DNA of 31,088 nucleotides from a virus. This document shows positions 11,960 to 19,924 of the stretch, piece after piece. The translations under genes were made by a program, and so were the position numbers. Numbering within the stretch: the first letter of the stretch is position 1; each line of letters begins with the position of its first letter. Location: IMG/VR virus record IMGVR_UViG_3300041809_000401, positions 1 to 31,088 of that record. One strand, 5' to 3'. A model generated the notes under the pieces. That model was not told where the DNA came from and made no database searches. It saw only the letters and a list, made by a program, of their open reading frames with translations.

Positions 11960-12639
11960 GAACTTACAAAAACAATATGACCGATACATGCTTAAAGTGG
12001 GAGCCCAAGACCCGCAACCAGCTCACACTGAGGAACACGATAAAGAGCAAGCGTATTACTTTAGCGATAGGACCGGCAGGGACTGGCAAGACTTTCGTTG
12101 CGGTCTGCGTAGCTTTTGAGGAGTTGTTAAGTGGAAGAGTCTCAGGCATCGTCGTTAGCCGTCCTCTTGTTCCTGCTGGTTCTAGTTTTGGCTTTCTTCC
12201 AGGAACCCTCGCTGAAAAAGTAAACCCGTTCATGGAGCCTATATGGGACACCATCATCGACCTCAATCTTCCTAACATGCAGCGCATGCTGGACGGCGAG
12301 GACAGTACCATAGAGGTCGTGCCCCTCGAATTGATGCGCGGGCGCACCTTCTCCGAGAAGTTCATCATTATTGATGAAGCACAGAATGCAACACCCAAAC
12401 AAGTCGAGATGGCCATGACAAGACTAGGACGTGACTCTCGTATGGTGCTGTGTGGAGACGTGAGCCAAAGTGACATGCGTACTACCTCGGGGCTAGCAGT
12501 GGCTCTGGGTCTCTTCCGCCTGGAAGAAGAATTTGGTATTGTTCAGTTTGGGTTAGAAGACATTCAACGTGAAGGCATTACAAGAACAGTGATCGAAAAA
12601 TTCTATCACTACTTTAACAGAGGAAACAGTGCAGCTTAA
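11956..12639 (+). CDS. phoH: PhoH-like P-loop ATPase
   Basis: A 227-aa PhoH protein with Walker A GPAGTGKT (39-46), the family segment VVSRPLVPAG followed by FLPGTLAEKV, Walker B FIIIDEAQN, and the sensor-like VLCGDVSQSD. It lacks extra N-terminal domains, as usual for phage PhoH. PhoH is an RNA-helicase-like ATPase; in phages it is a common auxiliary gene of unclear role, often linked to phosphate stress or RNA turnover. The start overlaps the polymerase stop (ATGA). A GTG start of nrdA lies within its last codons. Confidence 0.9.
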   Translation: MRTYKNNMTDTCLKWEPKTRNQLTLRNTIKSKRITLAIGPAGTGKTFVAVCVAFEELLSGRVSGIVVSRPLVPAGSSFGFLPGTLAEKVNPFMEPIWDTIIDLNLPNMQRMLDGEDSTIEVVPLELMRGRTFSEKFIIIDEAQNATPKQVEMAMTRLGRDSRMVLCGDVSQSDMRTTSGLAVALGLFRLEEEFGIVQFGLEDIQREGITRTVIEKFYHYFNRGNSAA

Positions 12640-14374
12640 AATGGATGGCATAACAATTAACCGAAACAGAGACAACCTACTAACAGAACTGGGAAGTCGT
12701 ACTTTACACGACAGATACCTTCTCCCTGGGGAAGGACCTCAAGACTTGTTCGCCCGCGTGGCAGGAGCTTTCGCAGATGATGATTCACATGCTCATAGAC
12801 TTTACGATTATATGTCTCTTCTTTGGTTTATGCCTGCAACACCTATACTCTCGAACGGCGGCACGGATAGAGGCATGCCAATCTCGTGTTTTCTCAACGA
12901 AGTCCCGGACTCACTAGAGGGTATAGTAGACACCTGGAATGAAAATGTATGGCTCTCCGCTAAAGGCGGAGGAATAGGAACGTATTGGGGCAATGTTAGA
13001 TCAATCGGAGAATCTGTCCGTAAAGCAGGAGAAACTTCTGGAGTCATTCCTTTCATTCACGTACAAGATTCGCTCACACTGGCCATCTCTCAGGGATCTC
13101 TCCGACGAGGAGCTGCTGCTGTCTATTTACCAGTTAACCATCCAGAGATCGAAGAATTCCTTGAGATCAGAAAAGCTTCCGGAGACTTCAACAGAAAAGG
13201 ACTTAACTTAAATCATGGAATTACTATTAGCGATTCTTTTATGTGTGCTGTCAGGGGCGGCTATCTTCATAGCCTTGTTTCTCCGGTATCTGGAATGGTT
13301 GTCAAGTCTGTAGATGCTCGCGAACTGTGGCAGCGCATTCTGGAGACCCGTCTCCAAACCGGAGAACCGTACCTCCTGTTCATCGACACAGTGAACAAGA
13401 GCATCCCCCAACACCACAAGGACCTGGGACTCAAGGTTAAGACCTCCAACCTATGCAGTGAGATCACCCTTCCAACCAACTCTCAGCGTACAGCCGTCTG
13501 CTGCTTGGCCTCACTGAACCTAGAGACATACGATGAATGGAAGGACAATACGGTGATCGTCGAGGATATCCTCCGCATGCTTGATAACGTTCTGACCTTC
13601 TTTATCGCCAACTCAAAGAGCGAGAAGGCCGTATACAGCGCAATCATGGAGAGGTCAGTTGGATTGGGAGTCATGGGCTTCCACTCCTTCCTACAGTCGA
13701 AAGGGCTGCCGTTTGAGAGTGTGCTTGCGAAATCATGGAACCATCGCATATTTAAGAAGCTGAGACAGGAGGCAGATGCTGCTTCTATAAAACTAGGAGT
13801 TGAAAAAGGATCATGCAAAGATGCAGAGGCTGTGGGATCTCAAGGACGCTTTAGTAATAAGCTTGCTATTGCTCCTACTGCAAGTATTAGTATTATTTGT
13901 GGTGGAAGTAGCCCTGGCATTGAGCCTTACCCGGCAAACATATACAACCACAAAACTCTCTCTGGTTCGTATATTGTCAAGAACCCGTACTTGGAGAAAG
14001 TCTTAGACGGTATAGACTACGGCGAAGGCATAGAGATTCAGGACGTTTGGCAATCTATTATAGAGAAGGAGGGTTCTGTACAGCATCTACCTTTCTTGAC
14101 AAAGAAAGAGAAGGACATTTTCAAGACTGCCTTCGAGATAGACCAGAGGTGGATCATAGACCTGGCGGCGGATCGTCAAAAATACATCTGCCAGAGCCAG
14201 TCTCTGAATCTGTTCCTTCCGTCAAATATCCATAAATACGACCTCCACCAACTTCACTTTACAGCGTGGGAAAAAGGAATTAAGAGTTTATATTATGTCA
14301 GATCAAGGTCAGCAAGAAAAGCCGAATTTGTTGGAGAAACAAAGGACTATGCCCAATGCCTTGCTTGTGAGTAG
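12629..14374 (+). CDS. nrdA: Ribonucleoside-diphosphate reductase, class I alpha subunit
   Basis: Catalytic subunit reducing NDPs to dNDPs. The 581-aa form is shorter than cellular NrdA (about 760 aa) and lacks the ATP-cone regulatory domain. Visible: PISCFLNEV with Cys87, SNLCSEI with the radical-site Asn274, Cys276 and Glu278, Cys291/292 as the partner Cys, a Tyr pair in SLYYVRS for radical transfer, and a C-terminal CLACE Cys pair that takes electrons from thioredoxin-like donors. GTG at 12629 has AGAGGA about 4 nt upstream; an ATG at 12641 is an alternative. The 3' end overlaps nrdB by up to 80 nt. Missing the ATP cone means activity is probably not shut off by dATP. Confidence 0.93.
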   Translation: MQLKMDGITINRNRDNLLTELGSRTLHDRYLLPGEGPQDLFARVAGAFADDDSHAHRLYDYMSLLWFMPATPILSNGGTDRGMPISCFLNEVPDSLEGIVDTWNENVWLSAKGGGIGTYWGNVRSIGESVRKAGETSGVIPFIHVQDSLTLAISQGSLRRGAAAVYLPVNHPEIEEFLEIRKASGDFNRKGLNLNHGITISDSFMCAVRGGYLHSLVSPVSGMVVKSVDARELWQRILETRLQTGEPYLLFIDTVNKSIPQHHKDLGLKVKTSNLCSEITLPTNSQRTAVCCLASLNLETYDEWKDNTVIVEDILRMLDNVLTFFIANSKSEKAVYSAIMERSVGLGVMGFHSFLQSKGLPFESVLAKSWNHRIFKKLRQEADAASIKLGVEKGSCKDAEAVGSQGRFSNKLAIAPTASISIICGGSSPGIEPYPANIYNHKTLSGSYIVKNPYLEKVLDGIDYGEGIEIQDVWQSIIEKEGSVQHLPFLTKKEKDIFKTAFEIDQRWIIDLAADRQKYICQSQSLNLFLPSNIHKYDLHQLHFTAWEKGIKSLYYVRSRSARKAEFVGETKDYAQCLACE

Positions 14375-15353
14375 TGGAACCTACGATGTAACGCGTTTCC
14401 CCTGGGCCTACACATGCTGGCAGGAGCAGCAGAGAGTTCATTGGGTTGGTGAAGAAATTCCTCTAGGTAACGACCTCAAAGACTGGACCTCAGATCGTAT
14501 GTCGGACAGTGATCGCGCCCTGCTAACCCAGATTTTTCGGTTCTTCACTCAAGCAGATGTGGAGGTAGGCGGTAACTACATCGACCGCCTGCTTCCCGTC
14601 TTCAAGCCACTCGAGATACGCATGATGATGTCAGCCTTCACCAACATGGAGACGGTTCATATCGACGCCTACGCTCTCATCATCCAGACCCTCGGTATGC
14701 CTCAGAGTGAGTTCGAAGCGTTCCGAGACTACAAGGAGATGTCCGACAAGGCCGCCTACATGCACAAGTTCAGTATGGAGACGGACGCAGACGTAGCGAA
14801 GACCCTAGCCATGTTTGGAGCGTTCACAGAGGGCATGAGCCTGTTCGCCTCGTTCGCTATGCTGCTCAACTTTCCCAGGCGCAACCTTATGAACGGTATG
14901 GGACAGATCGTCACTTGGTCAGTGCGCGACGAGAGTCTGCATTGCGAAGCAATGATTAAGTTGTACCACGAGTGGAACAGGGAGACAGGGGCAGTAACCC
15001 CCAACGTCAAACGTAGTATTAGGACAATCGCGAGAACGATGTGCGACCTTGAAGAGAACTTCGTCGATCTAGCGTTCTCACTAGGCCCTGTTGAGGGAAT
15101 GACTACCGAGGGCGTAAAGGACTACGTCAGATTCGTAACCGACTGGCGACTGGTCCAGCTCTTATTAAAGCCAATCAACGGTTTCTTTAATAAGCAGGGC
15201 AAGCAATTAAAGCCTCACCCACTCCCCTGGCTAGTCGAGATCCTCAACGGCGTAGAATACGCGAACTTTTTTGAGCAGAGAGCTACAGATTACTCAAAGG
15301 GAGCCTCGCAAGGCTCCTGGCAACAGGTTTGGGAGAGCATAGATGAGAAATAA
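14295..15353 (+). CDS. nrdB: Ribonucleoside-diphosphate reductase, class I beta (radical) subunit
   Basis: All di-iron ligands are present: Asp88, Glu119, His122, Glu179, Glu213 and His216, and the radical Tyr126 sits four residues after His122 (VHIDAY), so this is a tyrosyl-radical type. Length (352 aa) is normal. FPWAYTCW...VHWVGEEIPL is the usual N-terminal region. The start is uncertain: ATG at 14295 overlaps nrdA by 80 nt with AAGAG upstream, while ATG at 14349 begins at MPNALLVS, still within nrdA. The C-terminus overlaps thyX by 11 nt. Partner of the alpha subunit immediately upstream. Confidence 0.92.
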   Translation: MSDQGQQEKPNLLEKQRTMPNALLVSSGTYDVTRFPWAYTCWQEQQRVHWVGEEIPLGNDLKDWTSDRMSDSDRALLTQIFRFFTQADVEVGGNYIDRLLPVFKPLEIRMMMSAFTNMETVHIDAYALIIQTLGMPQSEFEAFRDYKEMSDKAAYMHKFSMETDADVAKTLAMFGAFTEGMSLFASFAMLLNFPRRNLMNGMGQIVTWSVRDESLHCEAMIKLYHEWNRETGAVTPNVKRSIRTIARTMCDLEENFVDLAFSLGPVEGMTTEGVKDYVRFVTDWRLVQLLLKPINGFFNKQGKQLKPHPLPWLVEILNGVEYANFFEQRATDYSKGASQGSWQQVWESIDEK

Positions 15354-16068
15354 GGTGAGCTTTGAAGGTTGGTATGGCGGTGATATCACACATGCCAAGG
15401 CAGCCTGGACCTCAACAAACACTGAAATGCTGCAAATCAAAGAAAAAATGATGATGCAGAATGTAACTTGGAAGGACTTAATCCATGAACGAGCAGAACG
15501 AATCCCCGGACTCCTTAAAATGCTCGCTGATAATGAGCACGGAACACCGTTTGAGCGTAGTCTGTTGCATTTTAGTGTTACTTGCGACACTGCTAGCCAC
15601 ATCCATTTCCTCAAGCATAGGATGTTCAGCATCAACGGTGAGTCTGCAAGATATCGCGAATATACAGATGACAAATACTACCTCCCAGTAGACTGGCCCG
15701 AATTAGCTGAGTTCGCTCTGGAGGATATGACCAAGGTTGCTTATGATAATTATCACCTGGCCATAAAGAAACTAGAAGAAGATGGAGTAACCAGGAAGAG
15801 AGCAAAGGAGTCTGCTCGTTACTTCCTCCCCTACGCTATCCAAGTGAACCTCGATATGTCTTGTAACTTCAGGACCTTCGTTCACTTCCAGAAGCTTCGC
15901 AACTCAGAGCATGCACAACTAGAGATTCGCGAGATAGCACAAGAGATGCTGAGACTCGTACAGGAGGAGACCAATGGAGACTACCAATACTCCCTTGCAG
16001 CGTTTGGACTGGGACCCTTACTTTCTGAACATAGCGAAAGTGGTAGCACTGCGGTCAACGTGCCCTAG
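15343..16068 (+). CDS. thyX: Flavin-dependent thymidylate synthase
   Basis: Converts dUMP to dTMP using FAD and methylene-tetrahydrofolate. The ThyX signature RHRxxSxNExSxRY appears at 91-104 as KHRMFSINGESARY: first Arg is Lys and the Glu after Asn is Gly. FERSLLHFSVTC before it and MSCNFRTFVHFQKLR near the end (flavin/dUMP pocket) are typical; the catalytic Arg-rich loop around RNSEHAQLEIRE is intact. 241 aa, normal length. The last 95 nt are shared, in another frame, with the dCMP deaminase gene. Confidence 0.92.
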   Translation: MRNKVSFEGWYGGDITHAKAAWTSTNTEMLQIKEKMMMQNVTWKDLIHERAERIPGLLKMLADNEHGTPFERSLLHFSVTCDTASHIHFLKHRMFSINGESARYREYTDDKYYLPVDWPELAEFALEDMTKVAYDNYHLAIKKLEEDGVTRKRAKESARYFLPYAIQVNLDMSCNFRTFVHFQKLRNSEHAQLEIREIAQEMLRLVQEETNGDYQYSLAAFGLGPLLSEHSESGSTAVNVP

Positions 16069-16369
16069 ATTGGCCGTAGGATGCGTTATCACCTATCGTA
16101 ACAAGATAGTGACCACAGGATACAACGGAGCTACCCCAGGAGAGCCGCACTGCACAGAGGTCGGCTGCCACATCGTAGACGGTCACTGCAAACGAACGAT
16201 TCATGCTGAGAGGAACGCTCTCTCCCAGCTCAACTTACACGGCTACCCATTGAAGATGTATGTCACGCATGAGCCCTGTGACGACTGCAGAAGGAAAGCA
16301 AGAATGTACTTAATCGAAGAAATCATCTGGGACCAGCCATATGGAAAGGATAACCTCAGTGGAGATTAG
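15974..16369 (+). CDS. Deoxycytidylate (dCMP) deaminase
   Basis: Makes dUMP, the substrate of the ThyX next to it. Zinc site: HAER (His77, Glu79 as proton shuttle) and PCDDC (Cys102, Cys105). Cys60, Cys65, His71 and Cys72 form a second metal-binding patch like that of T4 dCMP deaminase. The N-terminal WDPYFLNIAKVVALRSTCPR is the family's opening helix. GGAGGAG lies 5 nt before the ATG. 131 aa is short compared with T4 (193 aa), so the allosteric C-terminal part is reduced. It overlaps thyX by 95 nt and the GNAT-C39 gene by up to 29 nt. Confidence 0.9.
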   Translation: METTNTPLQRLDWDPYFLNIAKVVALRSTCPRLAVGCVITYRNKIVTTGYNGATPGEPHCTEVGCHIVDGHCKRTIHAERNALSQLNLHGYPLKMYVTHEPCDDCRRKARMYLIEEIIWDQPYGKDNLSGD

Positions 16370-17249
16370 TTTTACGAACAACTACATTGCAACGGATATA
16401 TTTGAACTGCAATACGAGGAAGAACTGCGAGAGGATACAGAGACAAGAGAAGACATAATAAGAACTGGTCTAGTAGTTAATATGTTCCTAGACGACGTCT
16501 TGATCGGTGAATGTTTTGGCATCACTCCCATTGATTACATGTGGGTTATGGATAAAGGTCAGGGACTCTACAATGATGAGGATGCTATAGAAGATGTAGA
16601 TATGGCAGACGATGAATCGGTTTATGTATGGAGCACAACTGTCCTACCACAATATAGGGGTTTTGGATATGGGAAGAAACTCCGAGAAGAGTTTGCTAGA
16701 CACGCCTCTGAGGAATGTTACTCTAAGTTAGTGGGTCACGCTACGTCGCCAAAGATGATGCGTATAGTCAAAAATCTAGGAGGCATCTTTCATAAGAAAG
16801 GAGTTCATAAGAACTGGTTCGATACCGAACGTACTGCCCATTTTTACACACAGTTTCTTACCCAAACCAAAGACTACAACTGCGGGACTTTCGCTCTGGC
16901 CTACCTGTTGGAGCTTAAAGGCTATCCATCAGCCTCGCTTGAAGAACTTGAAAAGAATTTAAAGACAAATGATGAGTTCGGCACAAGTCCGTCTGCGATT
17001 CAAGCCTTCTTGAAAAAGAACAAGATAGCCCATAGAAGCATGAAGACACTAGAGCCTGACTCAATTATCGATATCACGGTCGATGGAGACGGCCATTGGA
17101 TGACCTTAATCAGTGAGTATAAGGGAAATCTGGGGTTGTGGCATGTGTATGATCCTGAAGAAGGTTATGTGACTCACACAACAGAATACCTTGAGGAGAA
17201 CTGGGTCTCTCCTAGATACGGCAAAAACAAAGGATTTACATTACTATGA
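16341..17249 (+). CDS. GNAT acetyltransferase fused to C39-like cysteine peptidase
   Basis: Residues 1-150 are a GNAT domain: TTVLPQYRGFGYGKKL has the acetyl-CoA loop Q/R-x2-G-x-G/A (Gln104, Arg106, Gly107, Gly109), followed by SPKMMRIVKNLGGIFHKKG (136-154), the C-terminal GNAT segment. Residues 165-302 are a papain-like C39 peptidase: DYNCGTFALAYLL with Cys181, GDGHWMTLI with His252, and HVYDPEEGY with Asp271, a complete Cys-His-Asp triad. There is no transporter. Similar GNAT/peptidase C39 fusions exist in bacteria, where they can neighbour ATP-grasp ligases. Start uncertain: ATG at 16341 lacks a ribosome site; GTG at 16359 has AAGGA 8 nt upstream. The stop overlaps the next gene (ATGA). 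Cytoplasmic; substrate unknown. Confidence 0.8.
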   Translation: MERITSVEISFTNNYIATDIFELQYEEELREDTETREDIIRTGLVVNMFLDDVLIGECFGITPIDYMWVMDKGQGLYNDEDAIEDVDMADDESVYVWSTTVLPQYRGFGYGKKLREEFARHASEECYSKLVGHATSPKMMRIVKNLGGIFHKKGVHKNWFDTERTAHFYTQFLTQTKDYNCGTFALAYLLELKGYPSASLEELEKNLKTNDEFGTSPSAIQAFLKKNKIAHRSMKTLEPDSIIDITVDGDGHWMTLISEYKGNLGLWHVYDPEEGYVTHTTEYLEENWVSPRYGKNKGFTLL

Positions 17250-17953
17250 TTCGTGAACTATATCACCAAGAGATCGCCAGTCGTGTGAATGACCACGACG
17301 GTACGGCGCTACATGTCTCCGATCTCTCTGACTGCTCGCGCGCGGTATGGGCACGGCGGAACGGGATAGTAATGGAGCCTTACAACGATGACACTTACCG
17401 AAAGTTTGACATGGGCCTTGACGCAGAAGAACGCGTAGGCAAAGTGTTGGACCGTCTGACAGGCTATGTGATTGAACGGCAGCACGTTCATCATTTAGGG
17501 GATTCAATAGGGCATTCTGATTTTCTGGCGGTGTGCCTAGCGGATCCTCAAAAGAGCTTCGTGGTTGAAGTTAAGACTACGACATTTTTCCCAAAGATGA
17601 TAAATGGCAAACGTACCCGTGTTGAGCCAAAGAAGGAGGAGGTGCAATGGCATTATCGGATACAGGCAGCATCATATGCACTTGATGTTAATTTTCCTAA
17701 GTTTGTACTCATTATTATTTGCCGCGATTCTGGTATGATGGCTGAGCACGAATACGATACGGAGGATTACAGAGAGCATGTAGAGGAGATGCTCGCCGAG
17801 AAGGCGAATCTTACTAAACTCGGAGATCCTATGCCGCCTGCTTCGCCTCCAAAAGAGACTTTTAATCACAAAGGCAAAAGCTGGCGATGCTCATACTGCA
17901 GTTTTAGTGCTTGCGAGAAAAATGAAAACGCTTCCATGCTAGAGGTGACATAA
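17246..17953 (+). CDS. Cas4/RecB-like PD-(D/E)XK nuclease with Fe-S cysteines
   Basis: The nuclease core is clear: SDLSDCSRAVW (25-35), GHSDF (His90, Asp92), VVEVKTTT (Glu108, Lys110) and RIQAASY (Gln140). Cys30 with Cys215, Cys218 and Cys223 near the C-terminus reproduces the one-plus-three Cys pattern of the 4Fe-4S cluster in Cas4/AddB-like exonucleases. 235 aa is a normal length. No cas1 or cas2 lies nearby; phage Cas4-like enzymes usually serve recombination by resecting DNA ends. It starts in an ATGA overlap and its TAA overlaps the ATG of the putative annealing protein, an arrangement typical of exonuclease/annealing pairs. Confidence 0.85.
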   Translation: MIRELYHQEIASRVNDHDGTALHVSDLSDCSRAVWARRNGIVMEPYNDDTYRKFDMGLDAEERVGKVLDRLTGYVIERQHVHHLGDSIGHSDFLAVCLADPQKSFVVEVKTTTFFPKMINGKRTRVEPKKEEVQWHYRIQAASYALDVNFPKFVLIIICRDSGMMAEHEYDTEDYREHVEEMLAEKANLTKLGDPMPPASPPKETFNHKGKSWRCSYCSFSACEKNENASMLEVT

Positions 17954-18645
17954 TGAGTTTAGAATCAATAGATGCGACCTTCAAAGAAGCAGCACCACTC
18001 TCAATGGTCGAACGAGGTGTGCATAGCGCAAGAGAATTCGACTTACTCAAGGCCAGTCTGCTCGACCCTAAACGACATATCAATCACATCGGAGGACGCG
18101 ACAGGGTCAACGCGGGAGGCTGGCAGGTCATTGGTGCAGCTCTCGGGGTTCGTGTCGAGATCATTAGCAAGACTGCACACGGCGACCCTGGAGCATACCG
18201 TGAGCTGCTGGAGGACGCTAAGGGTAAGAAGATCGTCTCCTTCGCAGTGACCGTTCGTGCAACGTCTGGTGACCGTGTTCAGGAGCGTATGGGTCGATGC
18301 GACTCCAACGAAACCAAGCATGCTCAATATGAGCATAAATTAGAATCCGTTGCTATTACTAGGGCCATAAATCGCGCGGTCTGTGCAATAGTTGGAGGTG
18401 AGCCCAGCGACAATGCGGAAGAAGCGGAGGACGAACAAGCAGCCCTGCGAGAGGAGGAGCCAGAACAACAACGTCAGTATTCTTCCAAAGAACTCATGGA
18501 GCTTTACGAAAAGGGTTCTCACGAAGAACCGACATTCCGAACATGGCTGGTGAATAATATCAGGGGGTTCACCTTAGAAACTAAGAAACTCACCCAAGAA
18601 CAAAGTGTCATTGCTTACAAGAAATTAAAAGGAGAAGGGATATGA
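17953..18645 (+). CDS. Putative single-strand annealing (Rad52-like) recombination protein
   Basis: The region from HINHIGGRDRVNAGGWQVIG through VRVEIISKT, VTVRATSGDRV and SVAITRAINRAVCAIVGGEP (43-165) resembles a family of archaeal and phage proteins with a GGW/RGW core, a strand meander and a TRA.NRA helix, which I associate with Rad52-like annealing proteins. The assignment rests on this pattern and on the neighbours: a Cas4-like nuclease directly upstream and SSB-like and resolvase-like genes downstream. The C-terminal third is acidic and Gln/Glu-rich (possible protein-contact tail), then one small helical domain. 230 aa, TAATG overlap at the start. Confidence 0.5.
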   Translation: MSLESIDATFKEAAPLSMVERGVHSAREFDLLKASLLDPKRHINHIGGRDRVNAGGWQVIGAALGVRVEIISKTAHGDPGAYRELLEDAKGKKIVSFAVTVRATSGDRVQERMGRCDSNETKHAQYEHKLESVAITRAINRAVCAIVGGEPSDNAEEAEDEQAALREEEPEQQRQYSSKELMELYEKGSHEEPTFRTWLVNNIRGFTLETKKLTQEQSVIAYKKLKGEGI

Positions 18646-18845
18646 TTGTCGCAGACAATACTACAATTCCAGCTACAAGCCCTTGGACTACTTCAGCAAA
18701 GTTTGTTGCAAACTTTCCATACATTCCTTCAAGATTTACTATTGAAAATAATTTGATTGTGAGTAAAGGAAAAAAACACTACATTAAAGCCTATTCCGAG
18801 AGTGGAAAAGTAATCCTAATCCCTATCATCATTGAGGAGAAATAA
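18642..18845 (+). CDS. Hypothetical protein (67 aa)
   Basis: Starts in an ATGA overlap with the annealing candidate, with AAGGAG about 10 nt upstream. The sequence is strand-rich (NLIVSKGKKHYIKAYS, KVILIPIIIEE), perhaps a small beta barrel. AT-rich compared with its neighbours. No family recognised. Confidence 0.6.
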   Translation: MIVADNTTIPATSPWTTSAKFVANFPYIPSRFTIENNLIVSKGKKHYIKAYSESGKVILIPIIIEEK

Positions 18846-18846
18846 A

Positions 18847-19053
18847 ATGACCGAGAAAGAACTTGCTACACTTTATGCTTTGATGCTGAAGTACAGTACT
18901 CCAGAAGTTATACAAAGCCTGTACTACCCCACAGCGGATCAAAACCGGATAAACAAAATTCCGACCCTGTTCTTTACAGAACAACAACAAGAATATGCAA
19001 GAAAGAAACTCATTAACGCCTTTGTCATAGACAAAATTTTGGAGGAAGTATAA
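18847..19053 (+). CDS. Hypothetical protein (68 aa)
   Basis: ATG at 18847, two bases after the preceding stop, with GAGGAG 7 nt upstream. An earlier in-frame start at 18832 would overlap the upstream gene and lacks a ribosome site. The product is helical (KELATLYALMLKYS, QQEYARKKLINAFVIDKIL). Its TAA overlaps the ATG of the SSB-like gene. Function unknown. Confidence 0.6.
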   Translation: MTEKELATLYALMLKYSTPEVIQSLYYPTADQNRINKIPTLFFTEQQQEYARKKLINAFVIDKILEEV

Positions 19054-19538
19054 TGCCTGCACTCAAGAAGATCAATTTCAACGACCTTGCTAGCACGTAT
19101 GAACCCATCCCCGACGGCGAATACGAAATCAAACTCCATGACCTTGAGCCTGCCGTCTCAGGAGCTGGCAACGACATGCTCATTGTGACCTATGCGATTA
19201 CAAAAGGACCCCACAAGGGCTCAGAGACGCGCCAGTGGTATTCACTTAAGGTCGGGCAGTCCAAGACAGGCAAGGTGACCTGCATGGGTCTCAGCACCAT
19301 GGCTTCAATCTACAAGGCCATTGGAGTCCCAGAGAGCCACTACGCAGAACTCTCGCCGGACAAAGTTGAGGCAGGTCGTCTGTTCCAGAAGCTCGTTTCA
19401 GGGAAGACTCTTGACGCGTTCATTAAGACAGAGCCCAGAGAAGACGACGCAAACAAAACAAAATCAGTAGTGAAGATCCTTGGACTCGCAAACGGTTCGA
19501 CGGCTACTTTTGAAGATGAAGAAGAGATCGCGTACTGA
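19053..19538 (+). CDS. DUF669-like, probable single-stranded DNA-binding protein
   Basis: A 161-aa protein with the DUF669 look: FNDLASTYEPIPDGEYEIKL, then NDMLIVTYAITKGPHKG and a WYSL step, a GLSTMASIYKAIGVP helix and an acidic tail (FEDEEEIAY). DUF669 proteins are OB-fold-like SSB substitutes found beside phage recombination genes, and the acidic C-terminus is what SSBs use to recruit partners. Its place between annealing candidate and VRR-NUC nuclease fits. TAATG and TGATG overlaps on either side. Confidence 0.65.
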   Translation: MPALKKINFNDLASTYEPIPDGEYEIKLHDLEPAVSGAGNDMLIVTYAITKGPHKGSETRQWYSLKVGQSKTGKVTCMGLSTMASIYKAIGVPESHYAELSPDKVEAGRLFQKLVSGKTLDAFIKTEPREDDANKTKSVVKILGLANGSTATFEDEEEIAY

Positions 19539-19924
19539 TGAACAACACACCTGAGAACAAAGTCAAGATGGCCATTAAGAAGTACTTGGACACTTTGAAG
19601 CCTGAACTCTTCTACTTTGCTTGGCCGGGAGGGTCCTACGGTAGGGCAGGCATCTCTGACATCATAGTCTGTTACGGAGGGAAGTTTCTAGCCATAGAAA
19701 TTAAAAGTGAAGAGGCGTACAAGAAGCCCACTCATTTCCTGAGTGCCGCACAGCAAGAATTTTGCAAGAAAGTTGAAGGGGCAAGCAACGGCCTACATTA
19801 CTTGTGTGCTTGCAGTGTTGAGCAAGTCAAGAACCGAATCAGTTCCCTAACAGATGGAGAAGGCTACGTAAGACCAAGGGGACAAGCGACTGTGTTGGAA
19901 CTCCTAGAGAACTCAACGCGTTAA
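19538..19924 (+). CDS. VRR-NUC domain nuclease (Holliday-junction-resolvase-like)
   Basis: The VRR-NUC core is plain: Glu6, GRAGISDIIVCYGGKFLAIE with Asp41, and IEIKS with Glu54 and Lys56, then a Gln-containing helix (SAAQQEFCKK). 128 aa is complete for the phage-type, single-domain enzyme. Such nucleases cut branched DNA and help resolve replication or recombination intermediates before packaging. Last gene of the rightward block; its final 86 nt overlap the leftward 89-aa gene tail to tail, and I see no hairpin terminator after it. Confidence 0.82.
   Translation: MNNTPENKVKMAIKKYLDTLKPELFYFAWPGGSYGRAGISDIIVCYGGKFLAIEIKSEEAYKKPTHFLSAAQQEFCKKVEGASNGLHYLCACSVEQVKNRISSLTDGEGYVRPRGQATVLELLENSTR

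Noticed and set aside
11964-12476. 170-aa minus frame opposite phoH
   Set aside because: Antisense shadow of a clear P-loop protein.
13483-13818. 111-aa minus frame opposite nrdA
   Set aside because: Shadow of a conserved catalytic gene; no ribosome site.
16655-16670. ATATAGGGG inside the GNAT-C39 gene as another phage promoter
   Set aside because: It lacks the flanking dyad of the elements at 8146-8295 and lies within coding sequence; a chance match is likely.
17246-17953. CRISPR-related function of the Cas4-like nuclease
   Set aside because: No repeats with regular spacers and no cas1, cas2 or effector genes; phage Cas4-like enzymes commonly work in recombination.
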